Origin: Candidatus Woesearchaeota archaeon
GTDB lineage: Archaea; Nanobdellota; Nanobdellia; Woesearchaeales; GW2011-AR9
Assembly: GCA_016185725.1 (NCBI GenBank)
Contig: JACPNA010000001.1
Span: forward strand, 1 to 37,752
DNA: 37,752 bases
Direction of reading: 5' to 3'
Position 1 is the first letter of the stretch, and each line of letters opens with the position of its first letter. Below are positions 30,121-37,752 of the stretch, piece by piece. Under the pieces are notes generated by a model. That model did not search any database and was not told where the DNA came from. It saw nothing but the letters and a program-made list of their open reading frames with translations. A program made the translations under genes and the position numbers.

Positions 30121-32502
30121 TTAACCAAACGTCGGCTCTAAACTGCTTCTAACCTTTTTGGAAATATTTCCTAACTGACCCATCACTTGTAAATCCTCCA
30201 ATACCCGCTTATGTTCTTCTTCCGGAACATTTCTCTCATCATAACTCACTACATAAAAAGTAATCTCTTGCGACCCATACAATTGCTCTGGAGTAACCAT
30301 CCAATAAACTCCCTTTTCCATCCAATCAACTTGACCAGTTAACATTGTATCCAAAGTTGTTTCATCAAACGTAATACAATCTGCTCCTATCAATTTATAC
30401 AGTACATTTCCCCCGCAACGTTCTTCTTCCGAAATAACTATCTCTTCATTATCCATTAATAACCCCGTAACACTATATATCCCTGGCACTAATTCTATTT
30501 CACTTTCTCCCGCCCCATTGACCATTACCGTAGCAGTAAAATCATCGGATACCGCTCCCGGAATTATATCCGCAACTTTATTGAGAATAATCGTTGCCGT
30601 TTCCTTCTCGCCTAGATTTCGAGCTGCATCAGCATATTTCCATTCATGTGTTTCTTCCAAAACTTGCGGCTCATAAGAATATAAAACTTCGCCGGTATTG
30701 CCAAATATTCCCTGCGCAAAACATTGCTCATCATCGCCATTCTTAATACACTTCTCTAGCATCTTTTTTTTCACCGTAACATTAATCATTTTAAATTTAT
30801 GTAGTGGCACAATTCTTTCCTCCCTGCCTGAAGCTAACGCATATCCTATAATCCCCCTCTGTTCCTTAAATTTATATGTATCTACCGGATAAAAATGAGT
30901 TAAATAATCTTCTTTCATAAAACTTGTAACCCCCCCATAAACTGCCGGATATTTGCTATTCAACTCACCCCTGTCATTGGTCTCGCCAATCACACAATCA
31001 TCATCATTAGGAATGCTAAAACCGATTTGTACACCCTCTATTGGCTTCAATGTGCTGCTATCCACAACAATAGTTTTAACTAACTGTGTATTTCTCTTAG
31101 AATAATCACACACCATACTTTTTCCTATATCACCTAACAGTGCTGGCTGCTTATAACCTGAAACCGGAATTTGATTATTTCTGATATTACTCTCTAACGC
31201 GAATACAAAATTAAATCCCTCACCATCAAATGCTTTCGCATCGCTTAATGTGACTAAAACCGGATAACTCACATCATAAGTATCAAAATAATGTTGCGAG
31301 TTAAATTGCAGCTTCCCAAAACTAACACCATTATTACTTGGTTCAATTCTTCCATTATTATCATTCATATCAAAATATAAATCCTCACCAAAATAATCAA
31401 AATTTACATTTAATCCCTTGCCTTTTTCCAACGGCAAAATCATATTATCATAATTCTTCTGATACAAATCACGTAAATCCGTAACCACTTCATTCTTATT
31501 TTGTGGATAATCATAACGATAAAAATTGTCTCCGCCTAAATACCTCAGCATAGGAACATGTGATATCAACAATCCTCGCAGATTCTCTTTTACATCCGTT
31601 TCCACCCAATACACCTTGGGCATAATTTCAAACGTTGCTGCTTCCATCGGCGGCAATTTATTAGAATTTACACCAGAATAAGCCGCAATCAAATCTAACG
31701 CTTGCCGTTCTAAAAAACTATAATTTTGTTCAACCTCCGTAATCTCCACAGCCGTTTCATACATCTGCTTTAACTTAATTGGTATTTTCACATAAAACTG
31801 ATTCATCTCTTGTTTACTATTCCCTTTAGTAACCGCCATCTCTTTGCTTAATAAAAATCCCACGCCACTTTCTCCCACTGAAACTTTAACTTCTTGCCCA
31901 CTCCTCTCCTCCACAACAAACCCTTGCTCATCAAACGCCTTATAATCCTTCAAACAATCATTTAGTTTTTCATTGATAAAACGATTCAATTGTGCTTCCA
32001 CACTCATCTCCTCATCTTCAGCAAAATACAACTTTGGACGCAAAGAACTATACAGCACTTCCGCTTCACTATTCACCTTTATATTGTAATGCCAATACGG
32101 AACTTTTAGCGGTTGTAAATCAATACCATCCGTATCAGTTACCTTAGAACCAGAAAACTTCCCCACCAACTCTGGATAAATATACCCACCCTGTTCACCT
32201 AAAACCTGTAAACCTTGTTTGCCTATTTGTTTTAAACAATTCTCAGTATAAATTTGTATCGGCTGAAATTCCTGTGGCACCACTGCAATAGTGGGCTCCT
32301 TCTCCTCTACAATTTTCTGAATTGCCGCCACTTTCGTAAAATAAATTATCGCCGCCACGGAAAACAAAATAATAATTCCCATGATAATAAAAACCGTTAC
32401 TTGCCCCCTTCTTCCCTGTTTATTCGTAAAATTATTTGTAAAAATCTCCCTAAAAATCTTTAAAAACCTATTACTATCTATCTTCTCTATTTTAGCCACC
32501 AT
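30121..32502 (-). CDS. Large surface protein with pilin-like N-terminal anchor
   Basis: 793 aa. A basic stretch KQGRRGQVTVFIIMGIIILFSVAAIIYF (about 28-55) is a single N-terminal hydrophobic helix preceded by R-R-G-Q, resembling archaeal pilin-like or class III signal sequences. The ectodomain begins with PIQIYTENCLKQIGKQGLQVLGEQGGYIYPE, a segment I recall from many DPANN proteins of this type. The rest is beta-rich with few cysteines and no catalytic motif. A TATA box CTTTATATACC (32533-32543) drives the cluster. First gene of 793-1084-828 aa. Whether the helix is processed as a pilin or stays as an anchor cannot be told here. Confidence 0.75.
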   Translation of the reverse strand: MVAKIEKIDSNRFLKIFREIFTNNFTNKQGRRGQVTVFIIMGIIILFSVAAIIYFTKVAAIQKIVEEKEPTIAVVPQEFQPIQIYTENCLKQIGKQGLQVLGEQGGYIYPELVGKFSGSKVTDTDGIDLQPLKVPYWHYNIKVNSEAEVLYSSLRPKLYFAEDEEMSVEAQLNRFINEKLNDCLKDYKAFDEQGFVVEERSGQEVKVSVGESGVGFLLSKEMAVTKGNSKQEMNQFYVKIPIKLKQMYETAVEITEVEQNYSFLERQALDLIAAYSGVNSNKLPPMEAATFEIMPKVYWVETDVKENLRGLLISHVPMLRYLGGDNFYRYDYPQNKNEVVTDLRDLYQKNYDNMILPLEKGKGLNVNFDYFGEDLYFDMNDNNGRIEPSNNGVSFGKLQFNSQHYFDTYDVSYPVLVTLSDAKAFDGEGFNFVFALESNIRNNQIPVSGYKQPALLGDIGKSMVCDYSKRNTQLVKTIVVDSSTLKPIEGVQIGFSIPNDDDCVIGETNDRGELNSKYPAVYGGVTSFMKEDYLTHFYPVDTYKFKEQRGIIGYALASGREERIVPLHKFKMINVTVKKKMLEKCIKNGDDEQCFAQGIFGNTGEVLYSYEPQVLEETHEWKYADAARNLGEKETATIILNKVADIIPGAVSDDFTATVMVNGAGESEIELVPGIYSVTGLLMDNEEIVISEEERCGGNVLYKLIGADCITFDETTLDTMLTGQVDWMEKGVYWMVTPEQLYGSQEITFYVVSYDERNVPEEEHKRVLEDLQVMGQLGNISKKVRSSLEPTFG

Positions 32503-32804
32503 CTTTAATATAAAACAGAAAAGAACTAAGGTATATAAAGGTTTTTATTTTCTTCAGTGAATAATTCTTATTAGTTTCTTTTCACATATACTATCGAGAT
32601 AATTTCATTCGCAAAGTTGAGAAAAGGCTGTCATAAAGCTCGAAGAATGATAAATTAGGAGATTAAACTGTGAATGTTCAAACGCAGTTATTATAAATGT
32701 TTAACCCTTAACTAAATAAATGACAGAATTTAAAGAGTATTTTCTAAAACATTAATGACGAGACAAGTGATATTGAATTTTGAATTAAACAAATCTCCAA
32801 TTAT
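32503..32804. other. 302-nt gap between the surface cluster and metG
   Basis: It contains the TATA box CTTTATATACC (minus, 32533-32543), about 30-40 nt before the ATG at 32502. The remaining ~250 nt are AT-rich with no tRNA-like fold, ORF or strong hairpin that I could see. They may be the metG 3' region plus regulatory sequence for the surface cluster. Confidence 0.5.
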
Positions 32805-34904
32805 CTACGCAATCCTCGCTCCTTCTTTCACTCCTTCCACCACTATTGCCGCCTTGCCATACGATAATGTTCTTCCCTCAAATACCACATTCTTACCTTT
32901 AACTTCCATCTTCAGCTTCTTAAAATCTTCATATCCTATCTCTCCTCCTCCAAATACCATCCCTTCAAACAACACTTCCTCACCTGCTTCCCTAGAACTA
33001 ACCTGTAATAATCCTAACTTTTCACCATCATCTGCTACCATAATCATCGCTTCACTAACCTCCCCACGTAATTTCGCTGGTTTCATATTCACACAAAACA
33101 CCGCTCTCTTCCCAACTAACTCCTCCAGCCTAAAAAACTTCTTTAATCCCGCTACCACTTGCTTCAATCCCTTTTCCACCCCGAAATCAACTTTCATTAA
33201 ATATAAACTATCCGCATTAGGATGATCCTCCACTTCTTTGACTTCCCCTATCACCATATGCAACGGAAACCGTACTATCTCATTTTTTAACTCCACCTTC
33301 TCCACCAATAATTCCACTTTTCCTAATTCTCCTTTCCATCCAAATCCTACATCAATCCCTCCCCACTTCTTCTCACCCAATACTTCTCTGACTTTTCGAC
33401 TGAATTCCGGCAGTATGGGACTTGCCAATATCGCTAAATTGCGCGCAAGATTCACACACCATCCCACCTTCGCTTTAGCATCATTGCTATCTTTACATTT
33501 CCACACTTCCGACCGTTGAAAATAAGCATTGCCTATATCTGCGATCGTCAATATTCCTTTAACTACACTCTTAAAATCCATCGCTAAATAGTCGCCTTCA
33601 ATTTCCTTAACCAATTCTAAAATTTCCCTATTCAAATTCTTCTCATCAGCAATCTTATCAACGCAACCATAATTCTTTTCTGCAAACGTTAAAACTCTAT
33701 AACAAAAATTACCTAAACTGCCCATTAACACATTATTATTGACTGCCTTAAATTCCTCTAAACTCAAATCAACATCAACTAACTTTCTATCTAAATGAGA
33801 AGCATAATAAAACCTCAATCCTTCAACAGGATAAAGCGCAGCAAAATCTTTCGCTGTAAAATACGTCCCTCTGCTCTTGCTCATCTTCTGACCATTAACC
33901 GTAATAAACCCATGCACCATTAATTTTGGCAGGGGAATTTCCATCGCCATCAATATCGCTGGCCAAAACAAGAAATGAAAGTAAGAAATATCTTTCCCAA
34001 TAAAATGTTGTACCCTTCCTTTATGCCAATAATCTTCCCATCGTTTGCTCATTCTGTTCATCAAATTTTGTGTAGAAGAAATATACCCAATAGGTGCATC
34101 TAACCAAACATAAAAATATTTCACTTGCCCTGTTTCTTGCAGCGAACCCGGAATTTCAAACCCAAAATAAGGGGCATCTCGAGAAATACACCAATCATCT
34201 AAACCTTTATCAATCCATCCTTGCAGCCAATTCTTCATCTCTTGTTGCATTTCTTTTTCTGAAAGCATCCACGCTTGCAGCTTATCCACAAACTGGCTTA
34301 GCTTAAAAAAATAATGTAAACTATCTCTTTGTTCCGGCTTATTTTTACAGATCACACAAAACGAATTGATCAAATCAAACGCTTTCAATACCGCATTGCA
34401 CTTCTCGCAAATATCCCCATACTGCTCTTCCGCCTTGCAGTTTGGACACACGCCTTTAACAAATCTATCTGGTAAATATCTTGCACAACTCACACAAAAC
34501 ATCACTTTAATCTTCTTAGTATAAATCAAATCCTTTTTCTTCAACTCAGAAAAAAAAAACTCCGCTAATAACCTATTTTCACTAGAATGCGTCTTATAAT
34601 AATTATCAAACTTTATTAAAAAAGTAGCAAAATCTTTTTGATGTTCGCTCCAAAATTTCTCTACAAAAACTTCCGGTTTAACCCCCTCTTTAGCCGCATT
34701 AACCTCTATCGGCGTTCCATGCATATCCGAAGCGCAGATGTAATACGCTTCTCTGCCTATCAGCTTCAAAAACCGCGTATAGACATCTGCCTGAATATAT
34801 TCTAAAAGATGCCCAATATGAATGTTACCATTAGCATATGGCAAAGCCGCCGTAACAATTACCTTATTATCATCACCTTCATACTTAGTCTTAGTCTTAA
34901 TCAT
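32805..34904 (-). CDS. metG: Methionyl-tRNA synthetase
   Basis: 699 aa, class I. TAALPYANGNIHIGHLLEYIQAD holds the HIGH signature, and QKMSKSRG the KMSKS loop. Between them the zinc-binding knuckles CVSCARYLPDR...CPNC and CEKC...CVIC form the full double-zinc insertion. The anticodon-binding helical domain follows, then a C-terminal EMAPII-like tRNA-binding domain fused to it (MVIGEVKEVEDHPNADSLYLMKVDFG ... GLKKFFRLEELVGKRAVFCVNMKPAKLRGEVSEAMIM). It charges tRNA-Met. The start at 34904 is set by a TATA box (34925-34935) 26 nt upstream; a TTG two codons earlier is unlikely. Confidence 0.95.
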   Translation of the reverse strand: MIKTKTKYEGDDNKVIVTAALPYANGNIHIGHLLEYIQADVYTRFLKLIGREAYYICASDMHGTPIEVNAAKEGVKPEVFVEKFWSEHQKDFATFLIKFDNYYKTHSSENRLLAEFFFSELKKKDLIYTKKIKVMFCVSCARYLPDRFVKGVCPNCKAEEQYGDICEKCNAVLKAFDLINSFCVICKNKPEQRDSLHYFFKLSQFVDKLQAWMLSEKEMQQEMKNWLQGWIDKGLDDWCISRDAPYFGFEIPGSLQETGQVKYFYVWLDAPIGYISSTQNLMNRMSKRWEDYWHKGRVQHFIGKDISYFHFLFWPAILMAMEIPLPKLMVHGFITVNGQKMSKSRGTYFTAKDFAALYPVEGLRFYYASHLDRKLVDVDLSLEEFKAVNNNVLMGSLGNFCYRVLTFAEKNYGCVDKIADEKNLNREILELVKEIEGDYLAMDFKSVVKGILTIADIGNAYFQRSEVWKCKDSNDAKAKVGWCVNLARNLAILASPILPEFSRKVREVLGEKKWGGIDVGFGWKGELGKVELLVEKVELKNEIVRFPLHMVIGEVKEVEDHPNADSLYLMKVDFGVEKGLKQVVAGLKKFFRLEELVGKRAVFCVNMKPAKLRGEVSEAMIMVADDGEKLGLLQVSSREAGEEVLFEGMVFGGGEIGYEDFKKLKMEVKGKNVVFEGRTLSYGKAAIVVEGVKEGARIA

Positions 34905-35014
34905 AAACAACTGAAAATAAGCTAATATATAAAAACATTCCTCATCTAAAGAAAAATCAATAACATCATCCCTACCCTACAATATTGAGATTATATGTTG
35001 CTTAACACATAAAA

Positions 35015-35025
35015 TTTTATAAATA
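35015..35025 (+). promoter_or_regulatory. TATA box of the 148-aa helical protein gene
   Basis: TTTTATAAATA. A start about 25 nt downstream leaves a leader of about 50 nt that contains a tandem repeat. Confidence 0.5.
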
Positions 35026-35044
35026 ACTCCTTCTTAACTAATTA

Positions 35045-35074
35045 TTACGATTAGTAATTACGATTAATAATTAC
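35045..35074. repeat. Tandem 13-bp repeat in a leader region
   Basis: TTACGATTAGTAA is followed directly by TTACGATTAATAA and then a partial TTAC. It lies at the predicted transcription start of the gene at 35098. It could be a regulator-binding site. Confidence 0.5.
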
Positions 35075-35097
35075 AACTAAAAAAGAAGTGATAATGC

Positions 35098-35544
35098 ATG
35101 ACTACCTATGAAGAACACGAAATAAAAACACCTATCACTACCCTTATCACTGTTCTTAAAGCCGCGCAAAGCCAGGCTAAGATTACCTTTTTAGGCTTAT
35201 TATCAGAATATCCCATTAACGAACGATTTCAAAATGCAATTACGTTATGTAATATCATTGAGAAAAAATTAAGGGCAACAGTCTTGCAGAAACTCGCCGC
35301 GCAAGAAGCGCAAATCTTATTTCTATTGAGAGATAATCTTCAACAACTTATTACCAAAAAAGACTTTGCACTATTAGAATTGGAGATTAATAAAAACAAA
35401 CCGATAAATAGAACCGCGGATCCACATACACAACAGGAAATAGTGAACCTTGCTCGTTGTAAAGAGATTATTAGCAATATTCAAACTCTCTCCAAAAAAA
35501 TTATTAACCAACTTGTGAAACAAAACATAATTGAACATAATTAA
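35098..35544 (+). CDS. Small helical protein, unknown
   Basis: 148 aa, almost entirely alpha-helical and charged, without signal peptide, membrane helix or recognisable domain. Heptad-like spacing near 60-100 and 118-145 suggests coiled coils. A GTGAT-like ribosome site precedes the ATG. Next comes a second small helical gene 91 nt downstream on the same strand; the pair may work together. Function not inferable. Confidence 0.6.
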   Translation: MTTYEEHEIKTPITTLITVLKAAQSQAKITFLGLLSEYPINERFQNAITLCNIIEKKLRATVLQKLAAQEAQILFLLRDNLQQLITKKDFALLELEINKNKPINRTADPHTQQEIVNLARCKEIISNIQTLSKKIINQLVKQNIIEHN

Positions 35545-35635
35545 AATAGTGCAACTTCCTAAAATGAGATAATAAAATATGAAATAATAAAATTAGACCA
35601 TAAAATTAAACAATACATAAGAAGAGGTAAACGCT

Positions 35636-35983
35636 ATGTCCCTAGATAATATTGAATCCCTAATCCGCGCCTTGAACAGTTCTAAACTTGACGTGCATGC
35701 CACAATAAAAGATATCAAACGGGAAATGGCTTTAAAAAATCAATTAGATAATTATATCAGTCTCTGTAAAGACTTAAAAACACACCTTGATAATAGAACT
35801 AAAGTTCATTTTGAACTAACCCGAAAACTTCAGGAACTCAGCCAAATCAAAACTGCCCCTGACCTAAAAGATGCTAGCATGATGGAACCTCATCAGATTG
35901 CTAGATATCAAGAATCATTTAAACGAATTCAACAAGAAACTAATTTATTGATTAATCGTTTAAAGATAGGTAATTTATTGTGA
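35636..35983 (+). CDS. Small coiled-coil protein, unknown
   Basis: 115 aa, helical throughout (for example MALKNQLDNYISLCKDLKTH and YQESFKRIQQETNLLINRLK), no cysteines beyond one, no signal. A strong GAGGT lies 9 nt before the ATG. Similar in character to the preceding 148-aa product but not obviously homologous. A perfect hairpin starts 4 nt after its stop codon. Confidence 0.6.
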   Translation: MSLDNIESLIRALNSSKLDVHATIKDIKREMALKNQLDNYISLCKDLKTHLDNRTKVHFELTRKLQELSQIKTAPDLKDASMMEPHQIARYQESFKRIQQETNLLINRLKIGNLL

Positions 35984-35987
35984 ACTA

Positions 35988-36019
35988 CCACGAGTTTCGC
36001 CTGCGGGCTCAACTCGTGG
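35988..36019 (+). terminator. Hairpin with 9-bp perfect stem after the 115-aa gene
   Basis: CCACGAGTT (35988-35996) and AACTCGTGG (36011-36019). It may be the outer end of the IS200-like remnant next to it, or a transcript terminator for the small helical genes. Confidence 0.5.
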
Positions 36020-36085
36020 CGTCACGTGTTGAGGCCACGTCAGCCTAAAAAATTGAACAGCATCTTCTGTTCTTTCTTTTCTTCT

Positions 36086-36364
36086 TCAACCCAATGTTTC
36101 TTCTGACCTTCCCTTAAGAAGATTGAACGCTTTGCTGTCATCCCTGCTATGAGGCAACGTCACAAGTGTGTGAACATGCTCCGGCAGGACCTTAAGATAA
36201 TGCACTGTAATGCCGTGCTCAGATGCAGCTTTTCTGATGGCAGCAGCCACAAGATTTTTATTCTCATACTTCTGCATCATCTTATATCAGTATTTGGGAC
36301 ACCATTCCATATGCCAGAAATTCGTGCCGACTTTGTTGCAATATCGATGTAAAGTTACGTCCAT
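36086..36364 (-). pseudogene. tnpA: Dead IS200/IS605 TnpA (Y1 HUH transposase)
   Basis: From the ATG at 36364 the frame reads MDVTLHRYCNKVGTNFWHME then WCPKY, a TGA at 36287-36289 (Arg CGA expected in the common 'WCPKYR'), and continues YKMMQKYENKNLVAAAIRKAASEHGITVHYLKVLPEHVHTLVTLPHSRDDSKAFNLLKG. The HUH histidines are in EHVHTLV. The frame then diverges and stops at 36086, before the catalytic tyrosine. Two lesions, so no activity. A GTCCC/GGGAC hairpin just before the ATG (36371-36383) matches the translation-blocking hairpin known from IS200 elements. Confidence 0.85.
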
Positions 36365-36370
36365 TTTTTT

Positions 36371-36507
36371 GTCCCTCCGGGACGAAAGCTCACGCTACTT
36401 TGATGGGTAGATATGTGCACAGTTTCGTCCGCAGTTCATACTGCGGCGAAGCCGCCACAAAAACTTTCTATAGAAAAAGACGCCCTAAAAGGCGTGGGTT
36501 TAAACCC
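36371..36507. repeat. Hairpin array flanking the TnpA remnant
   Basis: In order: GTCCC/GGGAC (36371-36383); CCGCAG/CTGCGG (36429-36446); GCGGC/GCCGC (36443-36455, overlapping the previous); ACGCC/GGCGT with loop CTAAAA (36480-36495); and the palindrome GGGTTTAAACCC (36496-36507). The last two resemble the subterminal hairpin at the end of IS200/IS605 elements. Together with 35988-36019 they outline a decayed element of about 520 bp. Confidence 0.65.
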
Positions 36508-36524
36508 TTAGAACACTAACAAAG

Positions 36525-37145
36525 CTATTTTATTTTAACATCCTTTTTAATCATTTCAACAATTTCCGGGAATTCAGATACCTTAAAATGACCATTTTTA
36601 CTTTTATAAATTATAATTTTAGCGTTTTTCAACTTCTGTCTGTATTTTTCAGCATGAGCCACAGGAACAACATCATCATCTTTAGAAAACATCAAGTAAA
36701 GATTTTTAGAATTCTTCTCAATGAGTGATAAATCCAATTTAAGTTTAAACCCGCCGACTAAATCTTCTCCTTGCAGCGAATTATCAAATGGTGGACATAT
36801 CAGGTAAGCGGATAATATTTTTTTAGGAAACTTGTTTTCCGATAAATATTTGGCGAGAAAAATTCCGCCCAATGACGAACCGATTAAAATTATATTATCT
36901 CTCAAATGAGGAAAATATCGTTCAAAATGAATTTTCCAGTCTTTATATTCTGCATTATCAGATAACGGCATTCGTGGTCTGATAATCTCAAAATCATTGC
37001 CTAACTTTTTAGTTAAATAATCATCGCTCCATCTTATTTTATTTTCAAGGGAAATTTTTCTAGTTTTCAAAAAATGTAAATAATCTTTCCGATTCTTAAA
37101 AGTCATACCGCCATGAATTAATATTACTTGAATTTTCTTGTTCAT
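36525..37145 (-). CDS. Alpha/beta hydrolase, RBBP9/YdeN-like
   Basis: 206 aa, cytoplasmic. N-terminal IQVILIHGG is the first strand with an oxyanion-type loop. The nucleophile elbow IGSSLGG gives S91; the acid is in FSKDDDVVP (D156-158), and H186 in NGHF completes the triad. Size and layout fit small serine hydrolases of the RBBP9/YdeN type; the substrate is unknown. Ends near the IS200-like hairpins and starts 9 nt before the partial gene at the right edge. Confidence 0.78.
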   Translation of the reverse strand: MNKKIQVILIHGGMTFKNRKDYLHFLKTRKISLENKIRWSDDYLTKKLGNDFEIIRPRMPLSDNAEYKDWKIHFERYFPHLRDNIILIGSSLGGIFLAKYLSENKFPKKILSAYLICPPFDNSLQGEDLVGGFKLKLDLSLIEKNSKNLYLMFSKDDDVVPVAHAEKYRQKLKNAKIIIYKSKNGHFKVSEFPEIVEMIKKDVKIK

Positions 37146-37154
37146 AAAGAATAT

Positions 37155-37752
37155 TTAAACCTTAAACTTAGTCTTATACTCTTTCACTACCTTGCCATCA
37201 ACCGTAAGCTTTCGTGAAATTTCGCCGATTCTTATCGCTTTTTTACGAGCAAGTTCGGCATCTTTAGCTAACAATTTATCATCAACATCAATATTTTCCA
37301 CGAAATATTTATGTTCAATAACTAAATCCTTAAAATCTTTCACATCAACATCAAATAAATAGTCTTCTTTAAAAGTACTCATAAAACTAGAAGGTAATTT
37401 TAATGTAACAAACTTGTCTGTAGGGCTTCCTAACTTAGGTGTAGTTTTCTTTTTTACTTTTAATAATACGCCCTCCGCTTTGACATTAAATAATAAATAT
37501 TCCATGAATAACTCATTAACCAATTTCTTATAAGTTTCTTTAGAAATCTTTTGTGCAGGAAGAACAAATTTACTTCCCGACTTGCCAAACCTTCTTTCTT
37601 CCTCAAATTTCACTCCAATTTTTTTAAACACTGAACTTAAATCTTTAACTGTTTCAATAACACCATCAACTTCCACATCTCCTTTAACATTTTCTGCCAC
37701 AAATCTCTGCATAAAATTAAGATATTCAAACCCGCCTTGCACAGTAAATCCT
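37155..37752 (-). CDS. Unknown protein, cut by the right window edge
   Basis: The frame is open from the stop codon at 37155 to the window edge (GFTVQGGFEYLNFMQRFVAE...); a GTG at 37742 is possible but not supported as the true start, so the 5' end is probably missing. The visible ~198 residues are soluble, Lys/Asp/Val-rich, with a regular beta-alpha pattern (DVEVDGVIETVKDLSSVFKK; LLFNVKAEGVLLKVKKK). No motif recognised. Downstream of it on the same strand, 9 nt away, lies the hydrolase gene, so they are probably co-transcribed. Confidence 0.6.
   Translation of the reverse strand, partial: GFTVQGGFEYLNFMQRFVAENVKGDVEVDGVIETVKDLSSVFKKIGVKFEEERRFGKSGSKFVLPAQKISKETYKKLVNELFMEYLLFNVKAEGVLLKVKKKTTPKLGSPTDKFVTLKLPSSFMSTFKEDYLFDVDVKDFKDLVIEHKYFVENIDVDDKLLAKDAELARKKAIRIGEISRKLTVDGKVVKEYKTKFKV

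Noticed and set aside
32503-32804. Possible C/D box small RNA (an ATGATAA-like box near 32648)
   Set aside because: The box does not match the C consensus well and no paired D box at proper distance was found.
32755-33225. Open frame of 156 codons on the plus strand opposite metG
   Set aside because: Pro/Ser/Asn-rich low-complexity shadow of the metG C-terminal domain; the minus strand encodes a complete synthetase.

Overview
The window is a piece of an AT-rich archaeal chromosome. The evidence is an archaeal-order ribosomal/RNA polymerase cluster (S13-S4-S11-RpoD-L18e-L13-S9-RpoN), RpoL, a DxD-type archaeo-eukaryotic primase, a pyruvoyl-dependent arginine decarboxylase, a PAC2 proteasome chaperone, and many genes whose ATG lies 23-28 nt downstream of a TATA box with no leader. 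A primase whose small subunit is fused to the PriL Fe-S domain, and very large secreted proteins with a 'GQVTVFI' N-terminal anchor, point to a DPANN lineage, most likely Woesearchaeota/Pacearchaeota-like. This placement rests on gene content and recall, not on a tree.

Layout. 1-3070 is an accessory stretch: the edge of a probable transposase gene, a frameshifted unknown gene, an MNT/HEPN toxin-antitoxin pair with a repeated promoter motif, and a decayed DDE transposase. 3071-6058 is a copper/heavy-metal island on the minus strand (YHS metal-binding protein, DUF5676-like and DUF2933-like membrane proteins, CPH-type P1B ATPase). 6308-13746 holds a PAC2 chaperone and then an envelope-flavoured set: a DUF218 (YdcF/SanA/ElyC-like) protein, an EF-hand putative lipoprotein, a secreted L,D-transpeptidase, a histidine phosphatase of the phosphoglycerate mutase type, arginine decarboxylase, and a second, membrane-anchored L,D-transpeptidase with a long helical N-terminus. 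A complete IS1-family element with an 8-bp target duplication sits in this set, exactly on the TATA box of the EF-hand gene.

13833-19914 is core information processing: rpoL, fused primase, and the ribosomal/RNA polymerase operon. 19991-22600 holds small unknown, membrane and secreted proteins. 22623-23574 is a PIN/AbrB toxin-antitoxin locus with a nonsense mutation in the toxin and a pair of ~124-bp structured repeats at its two sides. 23583-32502 is a minus-strand cluster of three large surface proteins (793, 1084 and 828 aa). Between the second and third lies a PIN nuclease gene bracketed by 58-bp direct repeats that duplicate the start of the mature third protein. 32805-37752 contains methionyl-tRNA synthetase, two small helical proteins, a dead IS200/IS605-type TnpA with hairpin-rich flanks, an alpha/beta hydrolase and a partial unknown gene.

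The two most promising undescribed systems are the archaeal L,D-transpeptidase/DUF218/EF-hand envelope set and the three-protein surface apparatus. Several toxin-antitoxin and insertion-sequence remnants show active local remodelling. No rRNA, tRNA or CRISPR array was recognised.
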